The notes beneath the pieces are model-generated. The model worked only from the letters and a program-made list of their open reading frames with translations, was not told where the DNA came from and made no database searches. A DNA stretch of 64,000 nt from Helichrysum umbraculigerum (Eukaryota; Streptophyta; Magnoliopsida; Asterales; Asteraceae), in contig CATIUR010000005.1 in assembly GCA_949592205.1 (NCBI GenBank), positions 86,486,777-86,550,776 of the forward strand, given 5' to 3'. This document shows positions 22,952-34,397 of the stretch, in pieces. The position numbers and the translations under genes are program-made. Within the stretch, counting starts at the first letter, position 1. Every line of letters starts with the position of its first letter.

Positions 22952-23133
22952 ATAAATCATAAGTGACTCTATAAGTGACTCATAAATCATAAGTGACTCT
23001 ATAAGTGACTCATAAATCATAAGTGACTCTATAAGTGACTCATAAATCATAAGTGACTCTATAAGTGACTCATAAATTGAGAAGTGACTCATAAAATCAG
23101 TAAGTGACTCATAAAATCAATAAGTGACTCATA
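22952..23133 (+). repeat. 30-bp tandem repeat, 4 units (G 5' LTR)
   Basis: Units pair AAGTGACTCTAT with AAGTGACTCATAA and are followed by degenerate half units. Each unit contributes a TGACTCA word, the GCN4/AP-1-like bZIP site. The 3' LTR has 5 units, so the array has expanded or shrunk since insertion. Confidence 0.92.
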
Positions 23134-23347
23134 GTTTGACCAAGGTTGACCAGGTTTGACTAGGTTTGACCAGGTTTGACCAGGTTTGACCAGTTTGACC
23201 AGGTTTGACCGGTTTGACCAGGTTTGACCAGGTTTGACCAGTTTGACCAGGTTTGACCAGGTTTGACCAGTTTGACCAGTTTGACCAGGTTTGACCGGTT
23301 TGACCAACTTTGACCAGCTTTGACCAACGAGTTGACCAACTTTGACC
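23134..23347 (+). repeat. TTGACC (W-box core) array, 21 copies (G 5' LTR)
   Basis: Imperfect 10-13-bp repeats of GTTTGACCAG hold 21 TTGACC words plus one TTGACT in about 215 bp, all in the same orientation. TTGACC/T is the core recognised by WRKY factors. An AT-rich TAATAAATATTATAC lies about 60 bp downstream. Confidence 0.9.
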
Positions 23348-24795
23348 TACGGTTTAAGACTTATACAAACTAAAATAATCTGTTCGCAACACACGATATG
23401 TACTAATAAATATTATACAACAAAACAAACTTAATAATAATGTCTAAATGAATTATTATTACAAACTTTCACCAACGGGTCGTACATATTTTTAATAAAC
23501 GAACTTGAACAACTTATTTGGACATACTAGTTGATGAACTAGCCTTAGGTGGACATTAACCCTCCACCTACACGATTGGCCTAAGTGGACATTGACCCCC
23601 ACTTATACAATCGCTATAGATGGTCTTTTGAGACATCTACTTACACAACCTTATACGTTTAGGACGTTAGAAGGTTGCACATTGGATCACACCTTGCTTG
23701 CTATTTGATATTGCTTGCTTACTATTTGCTAGAACTCATGTGAGTTTCATAGCCCCCTTTTTACTTGTTTTTGAATTGTTTTGGGGTGAGAATACATACA
23801 CACAGAAACTTTTCAGATTTTTACTTATGATTGTTTGAAACAGAAACAGAAACTTTTACAGATTTTTACTTATGATTGCTAGAAACAGAAACAGAAACAG
23901 AACATATACTAGTTGCATGAGTAGCAGAACTAATCCACTAATAAGTCCTCAATTTCATGGTTCGTTAATTTTTAAGCGCGAATAATTGTGAATAGTACTA
24001 TTGGGATTGACAATCCCGTCCGAGCTGGTCGCTCCAGCTAACCCACGGGCGCATAATTATTTGAATCAGGATGTGTCCCGGATTAGACACATAGAGGCAG
24101 CAGAATTTGTTAAGCTTCGAATACATGAGCTCATGACAATAGTATACTAAATACAGAACCGGATATATGATACAGAACTGGATCCATGCAGAACTTGATT
24201 TACTCAGAAACTCTATTTTTATAGAACTGGATCCATGCAGAATTTGATTTCACACAGAAACTCTGTTTTACAGAACTTTGATATGCAGAACTTGATTTCA
24301 CACAGAAACTGTTTTAACAGAACTTTATTACGCAGAACTTGACTTAACACAGAAACTCTATTTTACAAAACTCTATTTTACAAACAGAAAACCTTGTGTT
24401 TACATGATTCCTTTACAGATTAAACCTATGAACTCACCAACTTTATGTTGACCCTTTTAGTATGTATTCTCAGGTTTACAGACGCAGTAGGACTACCCAC
24501 AGGAAACAGGACAGTAGGATGCTTTTGGAAAGCATAGCTCGAGTCGCATATTTTCAAACAGGAGATTTAAATTGCATTATGACATTTTGTATCAACGATT
24601 ATGTATTATAAATCTCTAGACTATGTTTGCGAACTTTAGAATCTTATGTAAGCTTTTATTTATGGAATGTAACGTTTTCAAACGTCTCATATAGAAGTCG
24701 TTTGCTTTAATCTTTGTGTTGTGATATTTGATTTGGTCGTAGCCCCCGTGACACCTCATGTTTCCGCTGCCACGTGTTTCGGGGGTGCGACAGAT

Positions 24796-24810
24796 TGGTA
24801 TCAGAGCCTA
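24796..24810 (+). other. Primer-binding site of element G
   Basis: TGGTATCAGAGCCTA starts 3 bases after the LTR end (GCGACA). It is complementary to tRNA-iMet and is the same site as in the Tekay element. Confidence 0.92.
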
Positions 24811-27092
24811 AGGTTATAGCGAACTAGGATTGCATTAGTGACCTAGACTATAACCGTTAGGTTAGTATTCTTGTTTGGTATGACTGGTTCAGCGATTGCA
24901 TCAATTGAATTTAATTTAACATAGCCTGATCAACTATGTACAATTAAATGAGATTCGATGCAAGACCTGAAATGGTTATAGTGAACGAGAATACAGTAGT
25001 AGACATAGACCGAGGATAGAACGGGACCAACCTATATACGTGCTTATGTGCTAGGCTTTTATGTGTATATATATATATATGTATAATCTTACGTACACTA
25101 AACTTATTTGCCACCTTTCATGGCAACCACTCCTACAGCTACGTCACACGACTCTGAAAATGAGACTCAACTCTTATTTACCGCTGAGGAGACTTCCACG
25201 GTACCACTTGCCCAACCGCATAGGGTAACTACATAATCGAATAGGACTCACTTGAGAAGAATCTACTTTAGGATTCGCCAACCAAACAAGTCACATCTAC
25301 TTCACCCACTTCTTTCCGCTTGCAACCAAATAACTCGGGAACACGTATAGAACTTAAACTTTACGATACTTCGTCACTTAGACGGACTATACCTACTTCC
25401 GCCACTTCACTTTCTCCACCCGCTCTCGACCTAGACATATGAATCGCGTGTGTTTTACACCACTAGAGGGACTGATTAATAGACCTCCTCGGACTAGACC
25501 TTATCCTATTCATACTATTTCTACTTGATCTCGTTAGGTCACTATTTTGACACGTTCGTTAAACGATTTACCCATAACTTGATTCGCGACTTTGAATGCT
25601 CCGAACACCTTTATCAAGCATTCGTTCATTTCGAAACAATAACATAGTCATGATTGACTATTTCAAGAACACTACTCGGTCATTGTCATGACTACCTTTT
25701 GAAACTACGATTTGGCTATTTACAACTCTTGAGACGCGGAGAATCTTCCGACATGAATACCCCCCCATACGCATAGGAACCCGCTCATCATGCCGTTCTG
25801 GTACTAGCTGTTAGACTACGCCGCCACGAGAATAGAATAGATGATATGGATTTTTCACAGACGTAAACTTTCAACGGATTTTTGACAAAACAAAATTTTC
25901 AACACTTTTCAATAACTAGAGCTTTCAACGAATTTTTGCGAAACAGAGTCTTTCAACGTGCTGACAAGAGTTTCCAACGTATTTTGATTGACATTAAAGT
26001 TTTTTAACAGATATTATGATGACATTTTTAACAAATAAAAACCGTACCTATAGACAAACACTTGATTTTCACTTAATTTTTCTCAAAGATCTATGTTTTC
26101 TAACGAACGATAACGACTTATACTTTGAAACACCTGCTGGTCTTCTAACGATTTACATATTGAAAATACGTTTACAACGATTTATATTGGATGTGATCCA
26201 ACGAATTACTCATAACTTGCGAATTGTTTACAAACTGGTTTATTGACAGTTTTAACAAACTATTTATTGGAATCCAATTACTACTTTCATTTTTCTTTTA
26301 TCAAGATTTGACCACTACTTTGACTTGTACGTCAACGAATTACCCAATACCCGAGACATAATACACGCTTCCTACTACGATTCCTACAACGAACCACATA
26401 GGAATGTTTTCCTACTACGAACCCTATAATAAATGACCTTACTATGACCGACTATTTAGGAATACTTGTCCTACTTATAGTACACGGGGAAATTTTTCCA
26501 AACGTATACGAACGGATGTGTTTACATCACGAAATAACAATCAGAACAACAACGCTCGACAGAACCCATAACATTGTTACGGGTACGTTACCTCTCAATA
26601 ACTTGACTATTTTCAATCTTATTCGGTACTAAATTACGCGATCGCGCCCCACAAACTTAGAAGCTAAGAATAACGCATAAATTACAGATTGATTTTAGCC
26701 ATGAAATCGTAAATCAGAACCTCATTTTGAACTTAGCAGACAAAACTTTTCTCCCTAGACATAATAAACCATCGGAATTTCCATTCTCTTTCCTTTCTCG
26801 ATGCCATCTAAAATCTCAGCCGAATAGTTGCCATGAGAAACCTATTGTATTCTTACTGTTACCAGTAGAACATCGATCTAACGAGGGGAGAAAAGATAAA
26901 ACAAGAATTGTTTCATTAAGAAACCTACAGAAACCTTACAACAGAAAACCAAGAACTTAGACCCTGATGGCTTACCCATCATCAAGGCCCAGTGAATCTC
27001 AAGACGAGGTCTGAATTCACTAGAACCACCCACTTACTCTCTCACTGACCCCACACAGACCGTGACTGAAAACAAATTTCGGGACGAAATTC

Positions 27093-27109
27093 TCCTAACA
27101 TGGGGAGAA
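27093..27109 (+). other. Polypurine tract of element G
   Basis: TCCTAACATGGGGAGAA lies directly before the 3' LTR and is nearly the same as the Tekay PPT (CTAACAGGGGGAGAA). The upstream TTTCGGGACGAAATTC is also shared. Confidence 0.88.
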
Positions 27110-28941
27110 TGTGACACCCGACGACTTAGGGTTACTGATTAACCTGCTAGAAACCCTAATTACGTGTGTTTAATTTAGTATTAGGCTAAATACTTGTAAT
27201 TACTTGTAACTATTTGTATATTTATGTGAATATACACCCCCGTAATTGATTTATATTACGCTTACGCAATTTGGTGAAATTGTGCAAAATAACCAGACGA
27301 AGTCCGCCTAATTATACGACGTTGGTGAAAACATTTTTATAAATAACTTTAATCTATTCTTAGAAGTTATTTATCACTTATTATTATTTTGTCAAAATAA
27401 TACATGAAAAACCTAGACGTTTTGGTTAAAACGTCTCAAACTCAACAGAAACGCGCGGAACGCGCCCGACAATCGAACGAAAACCAAAATATATTTTAAG
27501 AATTTAAAATATATCATTTAGAGTAAAACTTTCATTTAAAATATCTTATTTGATGTTAATAATGAAAAACGTCTAATAAAAACGTTACGCGATTATACCT
27601 CCGTAAAACGTGCACGCAAACCGAGGCCAACGAATTAACGGAACATTTTTATAAATGTTTTTAAGTATTTTAATAAACGTCTCAATCAAAAATATCGAAA
27701 TTTAAGTCGTCACTTAAAAACGCGCATAAAACGTTTAACGTATAAATAAACGTTTAAACAATCGGGTAAACGAACGAAAAACGCAACGATTTAAGCTAGA
27801 AATGAAAAATGACCAAAATACCCTTGTGGGGCCACCATGGGGGCCGGCCCATGTGCCACCTCCAAGTTCACCCACTTAATTTTCATGCAAAAACCAATGA
27901 TGACCATATTCCTTACACCTCCACTAGATGGGCATGCATTTCTCCCTTTACTTCCAACACTCAAACTCTTTTCTCTCTATCAATCTTCCTCCTTTTCTCT
28001 CAAAATTCTGGAGATAAACCAGGACCTAAATCACCTCCCAACCACCATCAAACACCATTAGACATCATCATTTTAAAGGCTTAAGCAAAAGGAAGGAAGC
28101 ACAAGTTCATCACCATCTTCTTCTTCTTCTTCTTCATTTTCACCATCTTCTTTGTAAGGATTAACCCTTTATATCTCTAAAATTTTACTTTCATTATGTA
28201 TATTTACATGTTATAATGTTCATCTATCACTAATATGTCCAAAACTTTTGTTAAAATACGTTTTTACAACTTAATCAAGAACATGCACAAATCTGCCCAG
28301 AAAAGTCAGATTCAAAGAAATATTCGTATAAAATCGAAAACTGAGAATTAGAAGATGCATTTTTTTTTGAAATTTGCGTATCGAAAAGATCTACAACTTT
28401 CATGTTTTACACTTTTACCAGAAACCAACCCATTTTTACGAATAACCTGATCTTTGAGACTGCCTGAGTAAAAGTCGTAATATGTGTTCGGAACTTTCTC
28501 GGAATTAATTAAATATGTTAACGGACATATTGGAAGCTGAAAATTTGATATGTTAGTCTAGACTCATAGTAGATCAGTTGGTAAAAATTTGGAAGTTTGA
28601 TTTGGACTAGAGATAGGTGAAATCAGTTGGCGTAATAACCCGACAAAAACCGAAACATGGAATCTTGAAGTTGTAAAGTACATTTTAAAAACCGACACCT
28701 CGGGATGATCCCGACATGAGCCGACAATTTTTATGAGCTTTATTAACTGAGATATGGGTTGGGAAAAAGTTTCGGGTCAAACCGAGTAGGTTTGACTAAG
28801 TCAACAAAAACGGCTCGGTAGCTAAAAACGACAAAACTTACTATTTTTGGAAAGTGGTAACAAAAATGTGTTAGGATGGCTTAATTATTGTCCTTGACCA
28901 GAAACGAGACTTGAAAAGTTTCCCAAATTAGAAACCGACAT

Positions 28942-29153
28942 ATAAATCATAAGTGACTCTATAAGTGACTCATAAATCATAAGTGACTCTATAAGTGACT
29001 CATAAATCATAAGTGACTCTATAAGTGACTCATAAATCATAAGTGACTCTATAAGTGACTCATAAATCATAAGTGACTCTATAAGTGACTCATAAATTGA
29101 GAAGTGACTCATAAAATCAGTAAGTGACTCATAAAATCAATAAGTGACTCATA
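28942..29153 (+). repeat. 30-bp tandem repeat, 5 units (G 3' LTR)
   Basis: Same unit as at 22,952, with one extra copy. Confidence 0.92.
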
Positions 29154-29377
29154 GTTTGACCAAGGTTGACCAGGTTTGACTAGGTTTGACCAGTTTGACC
29201 AGGTTTGACCAGGTTTGACCAGTTTGACCAGGTTTGACCAGTTTGACCAGGTTTGACCAGGTTTGACCAGTTTGACCAGGTTTGACCAGGTTTGACCAGT
29301 TTGACCAGTTTGACCAGGTTTGACCGGTTTGACCAACTTTGACCAGCTTTGACCAACGAGTTGACCAACTTTGACCT
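29154..29377 (+). repeat. TTGACC array, 22 copies (G 3' LTR)
   Basis: 22 TTGACC words plus one TTGACT in the same orientation. The order of long and short units differs slightly from the 5' LTR, a sign of replication slippage after insertion. Confidence 0.9.
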
Positions 29378-30826
29378 ACGGTTTAAGACTTATACAAACT
29401 AAAATAATCTGTTCGCAACACACGATATGTACTAATAAATATTATACAACAAAACAAACTTAATAATAATGTCTAAATGAATTATTATTACAAACTTTCA
29501 CCAACGGGTCGTACATGTTTTTAATAAACGAACTTGAACAACTTATTTGGACATACTAGTTGATGAACTAGCCTTAGGTGGACATTAACCCTCCACCTAC
29601 ACGATTGGCTTAAGTGGACATTGACTCCCACTTATACAATCGCTATAGATGGTCTTTTGAGACATCTACTTACACAACCTTATACGTTTAGGACGTTAGA
29701 AGGTTGCACATTGGATCACACCTTGCTTGCTATTTGATATTGCTTGCTTACTATTTGCTAGAACTCAGGTGAGTTTCATAGCCCCCTTTTTACTTGTTTT
29801 TGAATTGTTTTGGGGTGAGAATACATACACACAGAAACTTTTCAGATTTTTACTTATGATTGTTTGAAACAGAAACAGAAACTTTTACAGATTTTTACTT
29901 ATGATTGCTAGAAACAGAAACAGAAACAGAACATATACTAGTTGTATGAGTAGCAGAACTAATCCACTAATAAGTCCTCAATTTCATGGTTCGTTAATTT
30001 TTAAGCGCGAATAATTGTGAATAGTACTATTGGGATTGACAATCCCGTCCGAGCTGGTCGCTCCAGCTAACCCACGGGCGCATAATTATTTGAATCAGGA
30101 TGTGTCCCGGATTAGACACATAGAGGCAGCAGAATTTGTTAAGCTTCGAATACATGAGCTCATGACAATAGTATACTAAATACAGAACCGGATATATGAT
30201 ACAGAACTGGATCCATGCAGAACTTGATTTACTCAGAAACTCTATTTTTATAGAACTGGATCCATGCAGAATTTGATTTCACACAGAAACTCTGTTTTAC
30301 AGAACTTTGATATGCAGAACTTGATTTCACACAGAAACTGTTTTAACAGAACTTTATTACGCAGAACTTGACTTAACACAGAAACTCTATTTTACAAAAC
30401 TCTATTTTACAAACAGAAAACCTTGTGTTTACATGATTCCTTTACAGATTAAACCTATGAACTCACCAACTTTATGTTGACCCTTTTAGTATGTATTCTC
30501 AGGTTTACAGACGCAGTAGGACTACCCACAGGAAACAGGACAGTAGGATGCTTTTGGAAAGCATAGCTCGAGTCGCATATTTTCAAACAGGAGATTTAAA
30601 TTGCATTATGACATTTTGTATCAACGATTATGTATTATAAATCTCTAGACTATGTTTGCGAACTTTAGAATCTTATGTAAGCTTTTATTTATGGAATGTA
30701 ACGTTTTCAAACGTCTCATATAGAAGTCGTTTGCTTTAATCTTTGTGTTGTGATATTTGATTTGGTCGTAGCCCCCGTGACACCTCATGTTTCCGCTGCC
30801 ACGTGTTTCGGGGGTGCGACATAGCT

Positions 30827-31906
30827 CCTGCCATTGCTGATAAGGATCACAACGAAGAGCAAGTCTGTGATGTTGAGGATCCTCAGTCTGGAGATAATTC
30901 GAATGCATCAGGTTCTGGGAGCAAGTCAGGATCATGGATGCAACCAATCATGGAATACTTACAACACGATGTGATCCCTAAGGATGAAAACAATCCCAAA
31001 GCTTTCAGGTCAAAGGTATCCCGTTTTACTATTGAAAATGGTATATTGTATAAAAAATCACTTGCAGGACCATTATTGCAATGCCTTGAGGATCCTGAAG
31101 CAAAAGCAGTTCTTAAGGATATACATGAAGGTGATTGTGGGAATCATTCTGGGGGTAGAGCATTGTTTTAAAAAACGTTAAGGACAGGATACTTCTGGCC
31201 TACTATGAAGAAGGATTCCATGGATTTTGCTCGCAAATGTGATGCTTGTCAAGGATTCCATGGATTTATTGGAAGGAGAACGACTTAGTTTTGTGAAAGT
31301 TGGGGAATCAAGATGATCACTTCAACTCCAGTCCATCCTCAAGCTAATGGACAAGCAGAATCTAGCAACAAGATCATAATCAATAAACTTAAGAAGAGGC
31401 TGGATGCTAAGAAAGGAAGATGGGCTGAAGAATTACCTTTTGTTTTATGGGCTGATAGGACCACAAAAAAGGAGGCAACTAAGCAAACTCCTTTTGCTTT
31501 GGTGTTTGGATCCGAAGCTATGATCCCAACAGAAATGGTAATCCCAACGGCAAGATCCCGGATGCAGACTTTAGAAGCAAACAAGGAAGCATTGACTCAG
31601 GATCTAGACACTGTGGATGAATTAAGGGATCGTGCTAAATTCAGGATTGCAGCGTACCAACAGAGGATTTCAAGATCCTACAACAGAAATGTCAGGATAA
31701 GAAGGTTTCGAGTAGGAGATTTGGTATTAAGGAAAGTATTTCAAAATACTAAGAATCCTGCGGAAGGAAAACTGGCACCAAAGTGGGAAGGTCCATATTT
31801 GATAGACTCGGATACTGGAAAGGGGGCATATTGGTTGGCCAATATGGATAGAGAACTACTTCCAAGATCCTGGAATGCCATTCATTTGAAACTCTGTCAT
31901 ATGTAA
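30827..31906 (+). pseudogene. Integrase of Tat C with internal deletion
   Basis: The frame resumes after element G with the linker and HH part (GDCGNHSGG), then KKDSMDFARKCDACQ. About 300 bp of the catalytic core present in copy A (from DACQ to IGRRTT, including the first two aspartates) are missing. A second copy of AAGGATTCCATGGATTT fills the junction (31,251-31,267). An open frame from 31,313 holds HPQANGQAE (third catalytic residue) and the C-terminal domain (GDLVLRKVFQNTKNPAEG). It cannot be active. Confidence 0.9.
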
Positions 31907-32399
31907 GTTGAATGTTTTTGTTCAACGTATAAGGTACTCCTATGATCCTTAACTTTTCATTGATTTTATTCTTTAATATATATATGTATGTGTGTATTAT
32001 GATTATATATTAATATGTGCATGAAAGTTTTTCATTATGATTATTCTTATTGAATACCGTACTGACTTAAGCATCGGAGGGGTGTTAGGCAAACTAACAC
32101 CTACCTTTACCCAAGATTTTGTATTTGCTGTAGTTCATGCATTTAAGGATCATGGAACGAAGATTAGAGGTTGGTCACCTCTCCTCCGTTAAGGATCCCA
32201 GCGATCCTCTAAGGTTTAGAGGTTTCCGTACGGATAAACACCTCTCTACGAAAAGGGTTTTGACACCTCACCGGGTGCGCACGATGTTTGATTATAGTGC
32301 AATGGTTAGGGAATCGGTGATGCCTCTGGTACCCGACAACTTCATTTCCATTGGCCTATGGATCAAGCGATAACGAATGTCGATACTGATGTGCACTAA

Positions 32400-32790
32400 A
32401 CGTATCGATCTAAGGTTTGTGTCGTTTTCACGTCACTCTAAGGTTTGTAATGTTTTCACATTACCAATTGGTTAGGCATTTCATGTCTCAAATGGCGTAG
32501 CCCAAGTATCAAACGGTTTGTAATGTTTTCACATTACCCAACGATTTGGCATTTACATGTCACGGTTATAGTTTTCTTAAACTATCTAATGGTTATAATG
32601 TTTTCACATTATCAAAATTTTCATTGGTTAAGTCTAATAAATAACTTTATTAGCTCTAATGTGTTCATGATTATCAAAAATTGTTTTGATCTAAGGATCA
32701 CAAAATCTTTTAAGATCACAACATTTTTTTAAAAATAAATTGTTTTCACAATTGTTTGACAAATTAAAAACATTTTCATGTTACAGGAAG
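32400..32790 (+). repeat. Stem-TTTC-stem hairpin array (Tat C 3' region)
   Basis: In element sense: GTAATGT-TTTC-ACATTAC (near 32,448 and 32,522), CGT-TTTC-ACG (32,425), CAT-TTC-ATG (32,478), ATTGT-TTTC-ACAAT (32,740) and AACAT-TTTC-ATGTT (32,770). Stems vary and still pair, while the loop is constant. Confidence 0.75.
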
Positions 32791-33305
32791 TACTCATTGG
32801 AGTTATCGTTATCTGCAAAATGTTTTAGGATCCTGGAATCTTAGGATCCTAAACTTGAGTTTATATCAAATCCAGTTAAGGATCCCAAACTCGGGATTAT
32901 TTCAGATCCAATTGAGGATCCTTGAAGTCTATGGTGCTGAATGGGTACTGAGAGAATCCTCTCAACATCCTGGATATATCTTGAGGGAATCTCCTCAGGA
33001 TCCTATTTCTAAGCAAATATCAAGTAAATATAGATGCTGAGGGAATCTCCTCAGTATCTTGAAGGCACAAGACATGGATAATATTCTGATATTATTAACA
33101 GCAAAAGATCTAAGGATTCTACAATCCTAAGATTAAAGTTCAAGAAATGCAGGAAATGAAAATGTCTTGTGGCCTACATAAACCACATTCAACACAACCG
33201 TGATTGACCATGCCAGGTCAATCTCACCCCTAATAAGTGTTTTGTTACAATCACAACCCTTTACAAAATAAATGAGCATCAAAATAAAAATCGGGCTCCG
33301 GCTAG

Positions 33306-34137
33306 TCAAATGCCATCCTCGCTCGAAGAGTTGTCATCATCAACCACTTTCTCTGCCACCGTTGTGTCTTCAATACCCCTAGGGTTTGAACTTTCACCTT
33401 TGGTAGCTGCTAAAGTATCAACAAGCCTTGACTTTAGGGCTGTGGTCGCTTTGCTTTTTGGGACCTTATATCCTCCATGGCTAGCTATGGGTGGAATCGG
33501 AGGGTGGTCTTCTTTCATCTCCTTCAACCTGTCTCTCCACGCTTGAACATCCCACATGAAAGTGTTTAGTCCATACTCAACAGCTTCCATAGCCATCCAG
33601 ATTTTGGTCTCTAACACGGCAATGGCGGCGTCCCTTTTTACTTCGTCGATCGGCATGCTATTCGTGATTGTTGCCTCTTCATTGACTTTATTGGATTTCA
33701 TGGAAAGCATAGACTTGAGAGTTTTGATTTTCGTTTTGCCTTTGCTAGTTTGAGGGAGTCTTTCTCTCGAGAACCAAGTAAATCGTCGATTGTTTTGACT
33801 TTTTCGATATACTTCTCCAGCATGATATCGGCAGCCTGCGTAAGGATTTTGTGTTATGATTTTGTTTGAATAATAATTGGGATTAAAAGGCATTACCATA
33901 AAAAGATTGGCAGCAAGATCGTCAAGATCATATATCTGCTCGACTCTCCTTTTCTTCGGTTTAGAACTTGGTTGGGGAAATCTGGAGTTAGAGCCATCGA
34001 TCTTGATTATTTCTTTCCCGGAAGGAACCTCCGGGTCAATATCAGACAAAGTGAAGTAGGCTGAAAAATAACGAATAAGTTAAAGAGATAAAAAAAAATG
34101 AAGTTTCAAGTAAATAGGGAAGAGTATTACTTGACAT
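33306..34137 (-). CDS. Antisense ORF in the Tat 3' region, probably spliced
   Basis: The main open frame is 33,306-34,049 (about 247 codons, minus strand, opposite to the element). It is basic in the middle (SKPKKRRVEQIYD, KGKTKIKTLK) with an acidic end (DDDNSSSEDG). The frame extends upstream without an ATG to an acceptor (TTATTTTTCAG, ending at 34,061). A matching donor (CAA-GTAAT) lies at 34,130, 70 bp away. Joining them gives a start ATG at 34,137 and MSTYFTLSDID. Antisense ORFs in the 3' region are known for the Tat lineage. The function is unknown and I recognise no domain. Confidence 0.6.
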
Positions 34138-34383
34138 TCTCGTGCAGCAATCAAGGATGCTTCCGTAGGAACTTGCTGTAGATAAGGGGATGGAAGAATT
34201 ATGGTGAAAAATGAAAATTACATGCCAATGTATTAATGATTTGATGTGACGAGAGTTTAATACTTATCAGAAAGAGATTAATACTCGGGCGTAGTTATCA
34301 AAACGCGTAAATATCTCACCTAACACGATTTAAGCGGTTATTGTGAGAATTTATAACGTTTAAGGATCCTGAAAAACGTTATA

Positions 34384-34397
34384 ACTTCGGGGGCAAA
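34384..34397 (+). other. Polypurine tract of Tat C
   Basis: AACTTCGGGGGCAAA immediately precedes TGTTGTG of the 3' LTR. Confidence 0.8.

Larger units (their letters stand above)
19926..24792 (+). repeat. 5' LTR of element G (contains a hAT insertion)
   Basis: Begins TGTGACACCCGACG and ends GGGGGTGCGACA, followed by the PBS. It contains the hAT element at 20,836-22,024, a 30-bp tandem repeat (4 units) and the TTGACC array. Without the hAT and its 8-bp duplication it is about 3.67 kb. The remaining difference from the 3' LTR is mainly one 30-bp repeat unit. Confidence 0.92.
24793..27109 (+). other. Non-coding internal region of element G
   Basis: 2.3 kb without a convincing gene; the longest frames are under 80 codons. 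The leader (24,793-24,960) is closely similar to the Tekay leader. A short frame from 25,121 (MATTPT..., about 38 codons) sits where the Tekay has its extra ORF. Near 26,965-27,035 are traces of a Tekay pol end: PIIKA, SRRG and an EFT-like stretch, matching PIVKVRWNSRHGPEFT. These mark it as a decayed derivative of that lineage. Confidence 0.75.
19926..30821 (+). mobile_element. Element G: large non-autonomous Tekay-related LTR element
   Basis: Two long LTRs (4,867 and 3,712 bp; TGTGACACCC...GGGTGCGACA) flank a 2,317-bp internal region with no usable coding. Flanks are TAGCG (19,921-19,925) and TAGCT (30,822-30,826), a 5-bp duplication with one change. The PBS is iMet-type. The first bases of the leader and the last bases before the 3' LTR match the Tekay element. 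About ten substitutions between LTRs were seen by eye, so the insertion is recent. The longer 5' LTR is explained by the hAT insertion. This fits the large retrotransposon derivative class. Confidence 0.9.
27110..30821 (+). repeat. 3' LTR of element G
   Basis: 3,712 bp, begins TGTGACACCCGACG and ends GGGGGTGCGACA. It is the intact reference for the hAT empty site (near 28,015). ORFs such as the one at 27,809 are duplicated in the 5' LTR and show no coding character. Confidence 0.93.
31907..34397 (+). other. 3' noncoding region of Tat C
   Basis: 2.5 kb between integrase and the 3' LTR. It contains the stem-loop array (32,400-32,790), several GGATCC words (32,180-33,010), the antisense ORF (33,306-34,137) and the PPT. 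The first 1.1 kb is homologous to 1-1,115. Confidence 0.8.

Noticed and set aside
22895..23307. Minus-strand ORFs with repeated YESLIESLMI and SNLVKPGQTW peptides (also 28,885-29,368)
   Set aside because: They are antisense readings of the 30-bp and TTGACC tandem repeats in the LTRs; unit lengths happen to keep a frame open.
22952..23347. CRISPR-like array
   Set aside because: Direct repeats without unique spacers, in a plant retrotransposon LTR; plain tandem repeats.
26016..26960. ORFs of 60-77 codons inside element G as genes
   Set aside because: Short, AT-biased, no motif, in a decayed internal region.
27809..28084. ORF beginning MTKIPLWGHHGG in both LTRs of G
   Set aside because: LTR sequence; the frame in the 5' copy runs into the hAT and neither has a recognisable domain.
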